A DNA stretch of 64,000 nt. Origin: Polyodon spathula (Eukaryota > Chordata > Actinopteri > Acipenseriformes > Polyodontidae). The notes beneath the pieces were generated by a model that saw only the letters and a program-made list of their open reading frames with translations, had not been told where the DNA came from and made no database searches. Made by a program: the position numbers and the translations under genes. The stretch is taken from contig NC_054535.1 of NCBI RefSeq assembly GCF_017654505.1, positions 50,390,348 to 50,454,347 of the forward strand, read 5' to 3'. Below are positions 1-11,473 of the stretch, piece after piece. Numbering within the stretch: the stretch's first letter is position 1; every line of letters starts with the position of its first letter.

Positions 1-624
1 ATGTTATAAAAGCCTTGTAAGTAAGAGACTTAAACAATTCACATAGAGCAGAAGTTTCATGTATCAAGTTATCAAACCCCTTGGTCAGAGGAAGTGTTTA
101 CTGTAATGTCTGTCAAACACATTGTGTCTTTCTCATTTTTAAAAATATGAGACTTGTTGATTTCTTGCACCGACTGCCTCAGTCAGTGCAGCACATTTTT
201 TCAAGCAAGTTATTACAAGTAATGTAACTTATGCCCATGTTATCTTACTGTATAATATTTTATTCTAAGTGTTGATTCACAATATTGAATGAAACAATAG
301 GATCATGTATCCCAATAGCTTAAGCCAGCTTCTGCACTGCTCACAAAACACGAGCATGTCCTACTTCTATTAAATGGATTTGCTACAAAAGCAGTGGGAA
401 CACAGTTTCTTCCTAACTGTAACTGTATATGTTCATCCCTAATGGATTATTGGTTCTACTTCTACCTTGAGAATTGGTGTAAACAGAGGATTGGCTGTAT
501 AATCTGTGACCTTGACCTTGACAAAGGATTCCCGTAATGTTTATAACTAATACCACTCTTCTAATGAACGGTGCTGGAGAACTGTAGTGTATTGTAAACT
601 TTCCTATGCTCACTTTGTCCAATC

Positions 625-629
<5 letters not shown>
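1..629. other. No recognised gene
   Basis: AT-rich DNA in which I see no coding motif, splice-bounded exon or terminal repeat. Short open frames here resemble no family I know. Confidence 0.5.

Positions 630-702
<73 letters not shown>
630..702. repeat. (TA)n microsatellite
   Basis: An uninterrupted TA dinucleotide tract of about 73 bases, the first of roughly a dozen such tracts in the window. Confidence 0.97.
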
Positions 703-707
<5 letters not shown>

Positions 708-884
708 ACAGAAAAAATATTATATTTATAAAAAGTGGGGACACATTATTAATATTATTTTCATTCAGCCATCTGATACCAACTGCAGTGTATTAAAAGT
801 TGTAGGCTTTTCGAAGATCAATAAAAAAAAAAGGTCTACCGATTGCATGTATTGTCAACAGCTACAAATAATTGCATATATATT

Positions 885-1090
885 GTGACATACTGGGGTG
901 TCTCCCCACTGTTCTTTCGGGTCTTGAACACAGTCTGACGGGAACCAAGCACTCTGGGCAACAGTATTTTGTTGTAAACAGGGCGGGGTCTGTATGTTTA
1001 TTTCAGTGTGGTGTACTCAATCCAGAGTCACACAAATCAAATTTCAACAACGTAAACAAAATAAACCAAACAAAACCAAGCTCTTTCACC
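885..1090. other. LTR-like fragment
   Basis: Begins TGTGACATACTGGGG, the TGTGAC-type start shared with solo LTRs elsewhere in the window, and stops where Tc1 transposase sequence begins. No matching CA end or target-site duplication was found, so this could be a truncated LTR or a chance resemblance. Confidence 0.25.
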
Positions 1091-1310
1091 TTTCAGCAGG
1101 ACAATGATCCAAAGCACAAGGCCAAAGCTACACTATAGTGGCTTAAGAATAAGAAAGTGAATGTCTTGAGTGGCCCAGTCAAAGTCCTGACTTGAATCCT
1201 ATAGAGAATCTGTGGAAAGACTTGAAAAGGTTCCTAAGTGATCCCCAAGCAACTTGAGAGAGCGTGAGCAAATCTGTCAAGAAGAATGGGCACAAATTGC
1301 ATCAAGCCAG
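1091..1310 (+). pseudogene. Tc1/mariner transposase, C-terminal fragment
   Basis: The translation holds QQDNDPKH, the context of the second catalytic aspartate of Tc1-family DD34E transposases. It is followed in shifted frames by the Tc1 C-terminus: a WLKNKK-like stretch, a tract resembling the proline-rich segment before the final catalytic glutamate, and EEWAQI. Stops and frameshifts interrupt it at 1135 and beyond. The N-terminal helix-turn-helix half is absent. It is a dead fragment of a cut-and-paste DNA transposon, and it abuts an LTR-like piece upstream. Confidence 0.8.
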
Positions 1311-2400
1311 GACATTCCTACCCAGAAATCAGCACACATCTATACCTCTCATTAGCATATTGTCTTAGTTATGCCATTTCTTAACCCCTAAATAGGGGTT
1401 ATGTGCCTTTAGCTTTACATTTCATGTCAGTGCATGGAGCTCGACCCCTAATCCAGCCCAGTGGCTGGCATCGAGGATTACCTCTGATCTGGTCCCTCCC
1501 AGTTTGGCCTGTGGTCGACAACCTAAAAAGTGTATTCGCCAGCTATCTCTTCATGTCAGGTGTGGGCTGGTTTGCTGACAGTGGCATCGGAGATGGGAGA
1601 CCTGACCATTTGTCCCTGACCACCTTGGGACTTTGTGTTGGTGTTGGCAATACTGACTGGCAAGCTATTTTAACCTGTGCATATGACTTTGGTCAACCAT
1701 GATGTAATTGACATTGTCTCTTGTGTCATCTGGAAAGAGCTGCATGTTCTATGTCTTACCTGATTATGACAGTCTGTAGTTGCTTGTGTTGTTTGGTTCC
1801 TTTGGCTGCTTGTGTGGGGGTGGGAATGGCGAGTTAGGGTTAAAAACAGTAACGCCACATTTCCTTGCTTTCGTGGTGATGGGTTCAACGCCATTTTTTG
1901 CAATGAATTTCCTTGCTTTTTGAGGAGTTTTTATTTTTATCATAAATTACACAACTTCTGTGGAGGTGTTACATACATGACTGCTGCATTTTACTGAATT
2001 TCATTAATACAAAGAGTGCAAACAGCATCTTCTTCTTTCATATGGCTTTGTTGGATTGCAACAGGTTTTAAAGAATTATATCAAGTTTAGAGAGCTGCTC
2101 AGTGCTGCAGGTTTGCCTCACGGATGTTCTTAAAATTACCAGTGAAAGATTAAACAGGGCACTCCTGAATAATGTGTTTATGCTGTGGGCTATCTTTGAT
2201 TTACCATTTACCAGATTTGGTTGCACAACATCCAGGTCTGACAGTAAAGTAAGAGAAGGCAACTCTATTGCTGTGAGAGACACTGTGCCAAGTGCCCCTA
2301 ACGACCAGGGGTCCATGAGACGCTGGGCCTCCAATGACACAGCCCTGCTGTAGACACCACCGATGCCGCGCTCCTCCCCGAGCAAAGGGCCGTCACAACA
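1311..2400. other. Unassigned stretch
   Basis: Contains an open frame of 99 codons at 1403-1702 that matches no family I recognise and has no ordered motifs. The last 100 bases before 2400 may be the 5' edge of the downstream Gypsy remnant, but I cannot prove it. Confidence 0.35.
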
Positions 2401-2619
2401 ATGCCAACTCAGACTGAAAACCTGCCTACCACCGGCCCCGACACTGAACCCCTGGAGCTGGAAGGAGCAGTAGCTGAACTGTGGAAACACAGTCACAGTG
2501 GTCTATCTTCCAACGAGCAGAATTCACTCCGCCACCTCTTGCATGAGTTCCGCGACGTCTTTTCCACTAACTCCCAGGACTATGGCCACATGGGTTAGTT
2601 CAACACACCATTGACACCG
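2401..2619 (+). pseudogene. Gypsy pol, protease-RT linker segment
   Basis: The translation contains HLLHEFRDVFST, the characteristic motif just ahead of RT in Gypsy polyproteins (the 'FxDVFS' segment), then an in-frame stop at about 2597. The reading resumes after the nested LTR at 3127. It is not functional as it stands. Confidence 0.75.
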
Positions 2620-3121
2620 TGTCACAAAGACGGCTGCAGTGGGTGACCTCAGACCAGAAACAGGAACCAACACAGAATAAACAGAGAGGTGGAGTTTGGT
2701 GAAGCTGAACAATTTTTGCTCAGCATTTAATAAATGAACAGACAGAAAATAAAAGGTTGTAAGACAAACTAAACACAGGACAAGGCATTTTAGCCAAAAT
2801 AGAGACAAGCAAAATGAGTGAAAACATGCTGCTTTTATGCAGCTGTACCGAGACTCGATTGCTAATAAACCATTCAATTGGAGTCTCGGTACAACTGCAC
2901 GTGAATTAATAAAGTGTATTTCTCTGTGCTCGTATATTATTACATTTTACCTGCACGTAAAGTGCAGTGCAATCCTCATGCCTAAATCCAAATATACATT
3001 TTAAACACTTGTGTGCATACCCCATACTACATCCAGTGTACCAATGACTATACACCAACATTAACACACTAAACATGATACAACACCGAAATACACACAG
3101 GGGCAGTGCAACATTGCCACA
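2620..3121. mobile_element. Solo LTR nested in Gypsy pol
   Basis: 502 bp starting TGTCACAAAG and ending ATTGCCACA, flanked by the 5 bp duplication CACCG (2615-2619 and 3122-3126). Removing it joins the Gypsy linker to the RT start, which proves it is an insertion. The TG...CA ends and 5 bp duplication are typical of LTR-retrotransposon integration. No internal coding region is present, so LTR-LTR recombination is the likely origin. It contains a strong hairpin at 2840-2897. Confidence 0.9.
2840..2897. repeat. Inverted repeat inside solo LTR
   Basis: Two 17 bp arms (2840-2856 and 2881-2897) that pair at 16 of 17 positions across a 24-base loop; the core arms are GTACCGAGACTC and GAGTCTCGGTAC. 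It could fold in the LTR transcript. Function unknown. Confidence 0.8.
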
Positions 3122-3126
3122 CACCG

Positions 3127-3345
3127 GCTCCACACGCCCCATCTGCGAACGGCCTCGCCGCCCTCCACAGGCCAAGAAGGAAGCTGCTGAACTAGTGGTG
3201 CGAGAGATGGCTGCCGCTGGAATCATCGAGCCATCAGACAGTACTTGGGTGGCCCCCGCCCTGCTAGTAAAGATGGACAGACCCTACTGGTTCTGCATGA
3301 ACTATCGCCAACTCAACGCAGTCACCCGCAAGGACTCTTACCTGC
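3127..3345 (+). pseudogene. Gypsy reverse transcriptase, N-terminal fragment
   Basis: Contains AAELVVREMAAAGIIEPSDS and then a CMNYRQLNAVTRKDSY stretch, the fingers/palm start of Gypsy RT (usually 'C.DYR.LN..T'). The catalytic YxDD region is missing: at about 3345 the sequence jumps directly to RNase H, so this is an internal deletion. Confidence 0.85.
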
Positions 3346-3513
3346 TTTTTATGCATTTGTCCTGGACACTGATGCCAGCAACATGGGCATCGGGGCAGTA
3401 TTGGAACAACTGACGGCGGAAGGAGAACAAGTGGTAGCCTATTTCAGTAAGACGCTTGGGATAACTTCACAGCGCTTTTCACACCGACAACTGCATCCAG
3501 CAACTGCAGCAGG
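3346..3513 (+). pseudogene. Gypsy RNase H, N-terminal fragment
   Basis: The frame reads FVLDTDASNMGIGAVLEQ followed by a VAYFSKTLG-type segment, matching the first catalytic aspartate strand and next strand of Gypsy RNase H. It breaks at about 3515 and passes into integrase C-terminal sequence, a second internal deletion. Confidence 0.85.
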
Positions 3514-3895
3514 ATGACCCTGTCAGTGGAAGTTAGCCAAGAATCTACGGGCTGCACCATAGCAAACCTGATGTTTGGCCGCAAGCTGCACACCCCAGTT
3601 GAGCTACAGTTTGGGAAACCGCTGGAACCGGAGATGAGGGAGGGCACCGGACAGGAATATCTGACCACTCTCCAAAAATGCCTGGAAACTGCCCACGCCT
3701 TCACATCTACAGGGGGATGGAGTCCACCAAAAACGGGCCTACGACCACTGTGCCCGAGACCGAGGATTCCAAGCAAGTGAGCTGGTCTGGGTGTACTGCC
3801 CGCCACCGCGCCGGTCCTGCTCCTGCCTCACCGACCTCAGAGCCTGCTCGCTCTGGGTTCTGCACCGACCAGCCATCGTGTCGGTCTGTTTAGAA
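3514..3895 (+). pseudogene. Gypsy integrase, C-terminal fragment
   Basis: Contains ESTGCTIANLMFGRKLHTPV, the conserved segment after the integrase catalytic core in Gypsy elements, then a tail whose shifted frame gives ELVWVYCP, the usual 'GDLVWVY' C-terminal domain start. Catalytic residues are absent. The coding resemblance fades at about 3890. Confidence 0.8.
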
Positions 3896-4418
<523 letters not shown>

Positions 4419-4742
4419 TGACGTGAATAAGCACTTATTCTTTAAATTTATATAAAATGCACAATGCTAATATTTTTAAATTTTTTTGATATATTTTTTT
4501 AAATATATTTTTATGTTTACACAGATAACAAAATAAGGGGATAGATAGCGTCTTGCTTTGTTTCAATTTGGCAAATTTGTCAACACTACTCTGTTTTAAA
4601 GATTCATAAATCTACCATGGTGTTTCCCTTGTCTGGTGAAATTAAAATATCTAAAGAGAATTTTATTCTACACACTGAAATGTATTATTATTCTCAATAA
4701 CAGGCAGTGAAATTCAATGCTTAACTGGCATATTAACACCCC

Positions 4743-4900
4743 GCCTCTGCTCATGAATGATTGGACAGCTGTCAGATCTTTCACTTTCCCATTGGCTATT
4801 CACTCGCCTTCAATTTGAATGGCCTCTGCTTACTTATGATTGGTCAGCTGATAGTTAACTCTTCTATTGGTTAAACGTATTGTTAGTACCTGCAACTGAA
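4743..4900. repeat. 79 bp direct duplication with CCAAT and E-box motifs
   Basis: Two imperfect copies start at 4743 and 4822 with GCCTCTGCT. Each carries an ATTGG (inverted CCAAT), a CAGCTG E-box and a second ATTGG. This is an enhancer- or LTR-U3-like arrangement, but no gene or LTR boundary is visible beside it. The remainder of 4416-5150 shows nothing recognisable. Confidence 0.5.
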
Positions 4901-5149
4901 ACAGACAATTTATGTTCCATCCAGCTAACTTATGATTGGGCTACCACAGAGAAAATGCAGATATTCAACTGGTTGAATGCATCTCCGAGGCCCTTCAGGA
5001 AAAAAAATTTATGTAGAGTATGTACAAGCACAGCATACGTGAGCAGCACTGTCAACAGACTGCTGTGACGCTTTTGTTGGAAAACGTGTTTAAACCTTTA
5101 TTTATTTTCCCACACTACGACCCGCCAGAAATGTGTTCACGGCCCATAA

Positions 5150-7010
5150 TTTAAGAAGAGCTGTCACGGGCACAATGGCCTGGCTTTGTGGGCACTAATT
5201 TACCTGCGGGCACCACTTTGAGGTCTACTGCTCTAGACAGAAAACAGTTCTGCAAGTCCAAGGCTTTTATTTTATAATCTGCTATATCACTACAAATGCA
5301 TTTTATGCGTAAAAATTGCACATATGGTATATTGGAAATCATATGTTTAGGAGGATCGCTTTCACATGCAGAGTCTATCAGCTGCTTTTCGAAAGATAGA
5401 AGTGTCCAGCATGCTATTGCTACCAATCAAAATGAACAGACTTAAAAAATGTATTTCCAATTGACTATATTCCATTGTAAACTTTAAATTAAGATTGTTA
5501 GTATTAATGTATTTGCTAAATAAAATTAAATCAGCTTCAGATCCAGTCCATGTCATCAGAATATCACCAATATATCGTTTCCAACACAATGTTTTGCAAA
5601 GAAAGATGAGATGCCCTGTCATTAATGAACAAGTTTTTCCAGTAGGCCATGTAGAAATTTGTGTAGTTGGGTGCAAAAGTTGACCCAATTGCTGTGCCCT
5701 GAGTTTGTAAGTAAAACTGTTTTAAAAAAATAAAATAAAATTGTTCAACTTAAAATAATTTGATCTTAATACTAATGCAGTTAGTTCCAACAAAAAATGT
5801 AACTGGTAAATCGCTGTTTTTTTAAGAGAAAAGATGATAGCCTCTAATCCCTCTTTATTTAGTATATTGTGTATTGGACTAGTAATTTGATAACATATTT
5901 TGTATCTGAGAGATAAGATGGCAATTTGTTTGCAATTTCTTTAATGAAATAATCAATGAATTGACTTAAAGGTTCCGAAATCGAATCATTGCCTGAAACT
6001 ATTGGCATTCCTGGTGGTTTCAAGGGGTTCACACGTATTTTTGGCAATGTATAGAATACTGACGTTATTGGATATTCTATCTTAAGAAAATCATATTGAT
6101 TTTGTGTTATCAAGTTACTAGCCTTGGTTCAATCCAAAATATCATCTCTCTCATGTTTGAGACGTGTCATTGGATTTGCTGACAGGGGCTCATAATTATC
6201 TTTATTGTCTAACTGTAGAAGCCACCTTTAATCAGCAGATTTAACAACAACCATCTTATTTTCTTGCAGTTCCTTAATGGCATCTCTTTCCAATTTACTT
6301 ATATTTTAATTTTTTGAAGTAGTATGCTTCTTTATATTATACTTTTCTACCAGTTTGGAAAAAAAAAGTACTTATAGTAGGATTTGGAAGTAGGATTTGG
6401 AAGTTGTTTTTTTGTTTTGTTTTGTTTTATTTTTTTAACTTATTCAAGGGATTACATTCAAGTACATCTGTACATTTTGTTGCAAAATATTTTTTTAATG
6501 CAATTGTCTAAAGAACTTGTAACAGCATTCAATCTATTAGTAGGAACAAAAGAAAGACCCTTGCTCAAAACTGTTTGTTATTCCTTCATTAATGTATAGT
6601 CAGATAAGTTGATTACCGGTATGTTTGACTCCTGATGGTGATTCTTTGCATTGGTATTGTCGTCTTCTTCCTCTTTCCTCTCCTTGTTTTCTTTGAACCG
6701 CTCCCTGTTGATTCTCTTCTGGATTGAGATGATGGTCTATAAAATGGGCCTGTCCTGAATTTTGTGAAGATTCACTTGAATGTCCTTCATCATGAAGTCA
6801 CTCTCTGTGTTCATCAGAGTCAGATGTTCTTGGATGCATCACTTTCCCTGTCTTTGATTGAAACTTTTGTGATTGGCTTGCCAATTATATATGGTCCCAT
6901 TCTTGTAATCATCACAGTCTCTTTGAAATTTCTTTAATTAGTATGCTTTCAATTCGTTCTCAAATTTGCTTAGTTTATTCCTGTTTTTTTCTTGTTGTAA
7001 GTTAAAATCG
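5150..7010 (-). mobile_element. Penelope-like retroelement, degraded copy lacking the endonuclease
   Basis: On the minus strand the order is a basic N-terminal region (about 7000-6600), the RT N-terminal segment (about 6330-5860) and the RT palm and thumb (about 5690-5170). The copy stops before the GIY-YIG endonuclease that normally follows. Stops and frameshifts separate the parts. The class assignment rests on RT segments characteristic of Penelope-like elements rather than of LINEs or LTR elements. Confidence 0.75.
5170..6330 (-). pseudogene. Penelope-like reverse transcriptase, broken
   Basis: Readable segments include AIKELQENKMVVVKSAD near 6280 (the conserved 'KxADK' entry strand), LPKIRVNPLKPPGMPIVSGN near 6030 and KRYIGDILMTW near 5580. 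The last is the palm box; the family motif is YxDD and here the first aspartate is glycine. DYKIKALDLQN near 5270 is a thumb segment typical of the family. The altered palm box and several frame breaks make it inactive. Confidence 0.8.
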
Positions 7011-7204
7011 TCTGATTTAATTTTATCTTTCTTCACCCTTCAGGGATGCGCTGCTTGTTTAGTTTGTTCAATTATGAGTAGTGTTAGATCCAGTGAGCAT
7101 TTATTTAAAACTTGTTCCCATGTCTTTACAAAAGATATATCTTTAGCTCCATCTTTAGTTGATTCTCAGCCCTCAGGGGATTTGTTTCTATCTCAGTATT
7201 CCGA

Positions 7205-7345
7205 GAGGGTGCAGTACTGAGTGTCCTGTTGATATGCAGTGACTTTTAAATCTGTTTTACTTTGAATAAAATTACTTTTAAAAGGAGTGTGTAAAAGAAA
7301 CAGCGTGTGTGAAAATAAATTGGACCTGACATGCCAGACAGAGTT
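7205..7345 (+). mobile_element. piggyBac-type MITE fragment
   Basis: Shares GCAGTACTGAGTGTCC, TTTTAAATCTGTTTTACT and GTGTGAAAATAAATTGGA with the complete copies at 36546-37119 and 49662-50220, in the same order. It ends near a TTAA at about 7347. Only the 3' quarter is left. Confidence 0.65.
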
Positions 7346-7857
7346 AACTATCAATTATTATATCCTAAACAAGACAAAAAACCTTTTGTTCAATGCTTAA
7401 ATCTTCACAAAGGTGCTGACCAATGTAAGGTAATGTCTATGAAGAAAGTGATTGTCTTTGAATTTATGCCAACCAGCTGAGAATGTTCCAACAAACCCTT
7501 ATCCTTATGATTCAGGACTGCAGAGAGAACCTGGTCGCACACCTTGAGGTTTTTCTTATTGATCCACACTACTCAAGTTTTCTGAGATTCAATTCTTGAA
7601 CAAACTTCAAAAAACAAAAAAAACATTTCTGATCAGGTGTTGAATATTATCAATTAGAGCACAACTTATTTACACAACTCTTCATTTTTACATTTAATCA
7701 CATTCAATTAGTTCAATTATTTACCTGTTTAAATGGTTAAATGGTTTAAACAATTAGATAATTTACTAAACTCTTAATAATACAGTATTATTAACACACA
7801 AACATAATTGTCAAAAGGATATTCGGTATCTTAATACAAACATACATAATTAACAAT

Positions 7858-7860
<3 letters not shown>
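7346..7860. other. Unassigned stretch
   Basis: AT-rich, no coding motif, no terminal repeats seen. Confidence 0.4.
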
Positions 7861-7934
<74 letters not shown>

Positions 7935-7945
7935 TAATTAATACA

Positions 7946-8009
<64 letters not shown>
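7861..8009. repeat. Two (TA)n microsatellites
   Basis: TA tracts at 7861-7931 and 7949-8009, separated by an 18-base A/T-rich spacer with a few cytosines. Confidence 0.97.
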
Positions 8010-8012
<3 letters not shown>

Positions 8013-8165
8013 TGCCTTGCAAAAGTATTCAAACCCCTGACCAATTCTCTCATATTACCAAATTACAAATGGTACATTGAAATTTCGTTCTGTTTGATAT
8101 TTTATTTTTAAACACTGAAACTCAGAATCAATTATTGTAAGGTGACATTGGTTTTATCACCAAAC
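8010..8165. mobile_element. Tc1-like terminal inverted repeat fragment
   Basis: Starts CAGTGCCTTGCAAAAGTATT directly after the TA tract. That is the widely shared terminus of a group of vertebrate Tc1-like transposons, which insert at TA. No transposase follows. The match is from memory of the family consensus, so a repeat-library search would settle it. Confidence 0.6.
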
Positions 8166-8285
8166 TCCATCTCTCTCTGTCGTTTTATTTCCTGGCTCTG
8201 GTCTGACGCCACCCACTCCGGCCGCACTGAGATCCTTAATCCTTAATTAGAACTTTTTAAAAAATTATCATAAATGTTCTTTATA

Positions 8286-8287
<2 letters not shown>

Positions 8288-8333
<46 letters not shown>
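8288..8333. repeat. (TA)n microsatellite
   Basis: TA tract between the two copies of the 41 bp direct repeat. Confidence 0.95.
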
Positions 8334-8336
<3 letters not shown>

Positions 8337-8337
<1 letters not shown>

Positions 8338-8420
8338 AAAGATATACCTCAAATGGTGTGACTAACACAAAAAAAGCTCTAATTCCTTTTTAATCTATTA
8401 CCAATTGAAGAGTCATTTAC
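8337..8420 (+). repeat. Arm of an inverted repeat with 11599-11680
   Basis: About 80 bases including GCTCTAATTCCTTTTTAATC recur in reverse complement at 11599-11680. The two arms flank the split Penelope-like endonuclease piece, consistent with an untranslated part of that element present in two orientations. Confidence 0.8.
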
Positions 8421-8884
8421 CTTACATCACAATCTCATTTTCATATGTAATCTTATTCAATTAGAGATTTAGACCGATTATTAGTGTACTAGAATATACA
8501 AATTAGGTAAAACTTTATTAATCACAAAAGGATACTCTTAATAGATCCAATATATCACAACATGATTAGTAAAGATTTTAAAAATAACGATATAGGGCAT
8601 AAAATGAATTTCTACTCAGTAATAAAGCTTAATCTAATTACAAATAGCCACCTATCTTATTAATTATATCATTCTCAAATCTCCAACCAGTCACCACGAG
8701 ACTTTAACCAGATTGCATTTACTAATATAAAACAAAGCTTCCCATGAGATCCTTAATTAGAACTTTTTAAAAAATTATCATAAATGTTCTTAAGACTCAT
8801 AAATTGATCATAAATTTCTTTAATGCTGAATAGATTTCCTATAATAATGAAAATAATTACAAATATGAACTGAGGTCTAAGCTT

Positions 8885-9247
8885 TCATTGAGACCGTATG
8901 GCTCCATTGTTTTTAAAGTAAATATTCCTCCTCAATAACAATCTTACTAGATGCCCCCCTCTTTCTGACACAGAAACTTTTTGCAAACCAATACATTTCA
9001 AACTGGATGTTGAACCATGCTTCATCTTTTGGTAATGTCTGGCAATTGCATAATCTAAATTATTACGAATAGCTGCCTTATGTTCCGCAATTCGAATTTT
9101 AATATTCCTTTTTGTTTGACCAATATATGCTAAGCTGCAAGGACATTTCAGCATATAAATGACATGAGTTGTGTTACAATTAATCAATCTCTGAATTTTG
9201 TATTTTTTACCTGTTTGTGGATGGCTCAAATAGTTAGGGCCTCCTGT
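8885..9247 (-). pseudogene. GIY-YIG endonuclease of a Penelope-like element
   Basis: Contains INCNTTHVIYMLKCPC then AYIGQTKR, the GIY-YIG core (here 'VIY...YIG'), and IRIAEHKAAIRN with the conserved arginine and histidine of this endonuclease group. The end near 8900 is frameshifted relative to the usual C-terminus. In the family this domain nicks target DNA for reverse transcription. It is separated from its upstream connector, so it cannot be expressed intact. Confidence 0.85.
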
Positions 9248-9248
9248 A

Positions 9249-11251
9249 CTAAACAACGGTAACCAGTTTACCACGCAGTAAGTCCGTTACTACATGCTTT
9301 GTACACCCGTTATATTCACTAACCATCAGCAAATGACTTTCCAAACGAAATAAATCGCGTGGTAAAAGATACTGCGTGCGGGTCTGTGACAGAAATACAA
9401 TGAGTTCTGGTGTTAAATCTCCCTCCCAACCTATGAGGGCGCTAAAGAACGAGAGGAGAAGTATTTGGAAGGGCTGGCCTGACCGTTCATTTCCGGGACC
9501 GGGAAGTCAGTCAGCCTGAAAGGAAGCGAGACTCTGTTGTAGGGCTGTATTGACCTGAAAGGTAAACGAGGGGCAGCTGCCTAGATGTCATGTGGGATTA
9601 CATATAGGGGCCAGGGTAACGCTGATCTTTTCCTTCGTTTGGGTGAAACGTTTGGAGAAAGAAAGAACGAGAGAGGAACTCAGTGTTTGTGATATATGTG
9701 TTGTGTTTGTTTATTAACTACCTGTGTTTATTTCACTGTAGACAGTTAAAGCACTACTCCAGAGCTGTCGCAAAGGGTCAGCACTGTCCGGAGCACCCCT
9801 GCACACCACCGTATCCGTGTTTTCACCACCCACCCTCACGACTGCACTCACCCAGGACTGGCGACCGTCTGTTTGTCTTTGTTCGGGACTGTGCCCTATT
9901 TCTGTTATCCCCGAGCTTTACACATCGTTGTGTATTGCCGGGGATTGATTTATTTGTCGGTCACCAGACCTGGAAAAGCAATAAAGCACTTTTCACTAGA
10001 TTATTGTTGTCTGCCTGTCACTCCTGCACCGCATCACCACTACACCCATTCCCCCTACCAACCACTTTGCCACAGGGTCACTTACATACAAGTTAATCCA
10101 TGGAAATGTATTCAAATTCTCTCCCCTAATACTGCGAGGGAGGAACTTGATATAAAAACCATATTTATTCAAAGGTGCTAACCTAAGTGTCTCAACCCGT
10201 TAAGTTTACTGCTTACTGAAACCAGGTGGTGTCTGTCTAAATCACAATATAAATAGAGCAGACCACAAATAGTGTTGTGTGGGAAACATGATAAACGTGT
10301 ATATCTGCTTTCAGGTACTGTATTTCATTTTTTCCAGGATCCACGATTGCTCGTGTTCTACAGAACACTACAAATAAAATGTCAAATATAAGCTACATGG
10401 ATGAATTTCACTGTTTTTCTGGATTAAGGGCAATATTTTAACATACAGTGTTGTAATACTGTACATAATGATATGATTCTGAAAATGCAACTTACCAAAA
10501 GATGACTGCACGTGAACTGTTTTAATGTGTTGCTTTCTCAATGGAATATGCATTGTAGGAATAGACAGTGCTGTATAAAATCCCATGATTTTTCCATTAT
10601 CACACTGTTGTACTACCGAAACGGCCAAGAGACAGTTGTGCTTTTAAGATATGAATTACACTGAATTATTTTGGCCCAGAAAACATTAGCATTTTTGTCG
10701 TGGAAAAGACAACAGTGAGTACTACACATTGTGACTAGCCTGTGCAGCACGTCGAAATCACAGGATAAGCAGCTGGAAGGTTAAAGTTTCTTAAAAGAAA
10801 AAAAAGAAATAAATCCCTTTAAAAGAAAAACATTCATATTTAGCATAGTTTCGGGACCGAGGTACCTTTAAAATAAACCAGAGGTGGTTAAAGGTGAACA
10901 AGCAAATATTTCTTTTCAGTTAATTGTTTTCTTTCTCCGCTTTGACCATCTCAAAGCAAGACATTCCTGGGCCGCCTCCCCTCATCCTCCGGAGACCCAC
11001 TGAAGATGTAGTTGGTGCCTACTTGGTCGCTGTCATTCTGACAAAGTGAGAGCCGGACTAGCTGTCCTTTAGAGAGCCCATATCCTAAAATAAAGGGGGT
11101 GTAACGCTATGATGACTGGCAAATGAATCATTTAGTTCGTCTTTTTCACGCATATTATTATATTGGTGAGTAGAGCGGACACGCCTTCCTTTTTGCATGC
11201 AGTATGGGTTTCTCCATGCAGTATTTCAGGTAATTATCCACCGTTGTGCAT
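9249..11251. mobile_element. Insertion of about 2 kb in Penelope-like element, possibly hAT-type
   Basis: Boundaries are set by the interrupted Penelope frame. The edges carry near-identical 8 bp flanks (GAGGGCCT and GAGGCCCT on the minus strand), as expected for a hAT-like 8 bp duplication. The ends show loosely matching AACGGT-containing inverted sequences. No transposase is recognisable, so this would be a non-autonomous element. It hosts the solo LTR at 9385-10074. The part from 10075 to 11251 shows no coding motif. Confidence 0.45.
9385..10074 (+). mobile_element. Solo LTR, family A copy 1
   Basis: 690 bp beginning TGTGACAG and ending TTTGCCACA, flanked by perfect GGGTC duplications (9380-9384 and 10075-10079). 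An AATAAA at 9980 fits plus orientation. Its start aligns with the LTR at 12092-12795, sharing a CTCCCTCCC tract about 35 to 45 bases from the end. No internal element remains. Confidence 0.9.
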
Positions 11252-11473
11252 GAGGCCCTCAGTGTTTTGAGTGTTAGAGCAGTGTATGCATTTGCTACAA
11301 CGATAATTTCCTTGTATGGTTGTTGTTAGCCAATTACCACTAGAAGGTGATTTATACACACAACTAACTACTGAATCTTTCAATTTTTTGCATCTTTTAA
11401 AACAAGATCTTGGTGGAATAATAACCAGGGAACTAACTTGAGGATCACATTGAAAATTTGTCCACTTTTTCAA
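11252..11473 (-). pseudogene. Penelope-like connector between RT and endonuclease
   Basis: Contains GNYRCSKCIHCSNTQNTE, the paired-cysteine connector that precedes the GIY-YIG domain in Penelope-like proteins. Upstream RT is missing, and the downstream continuation lies 2 kb away. Confidence 0.7.

Larger units (their letters stand above)
2401..3895 (+). mobile_element. Internally deleted Gypsy (Ty3-type), standard domain order
   Basis: A plus-strand Gypsy pol remnant that retains, in order, the protease-RT linker, the start of RT, the start of RNase H and the end of integrase. That RT-RNase H-integrase order is the ordinary Ty3/gypsy one, unlike the other Gypsies in this window. Large internal parts are missing at about 3345 (most of RT) and about 3510 (rest of RNase H and most of integrase). 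A complete solo LTR (2620-3121) sits inside the linker, so the element was already resident when that LTR arrived. Flanking LTRs of the host element were not identified. Confidence 0.8.
8241..8791. repeat. 41 bp direct repeat, 510 bp apart
   Basis: The 41 bases at 8241-8281 recur identically at 8751-8791 (both begin CCTTAATTAGAACTTTTT). They lie just downstream of the minus-strand Penelope-like endonuclease, and Penelope-like elements are known for partial tandem copies. Confidence 0.85.

Noticed and set aside
1403..1702. 99-codon plus-strand open frame
   Set aside because: No family, no composition bias for coding, no splice or promoter context.
7831..8022. Open frames of alternating Tyr-Ile over TA tracts (also near 37877-38150 and 59854-60352)
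   Set aside because: Pure products of (TA)n translation; no gene.
9683..10181. Two overlapping plus-strand open frames of over 100 codons
   Set aside because: They lie within or across the end of a solo LTR with exact target duplications.
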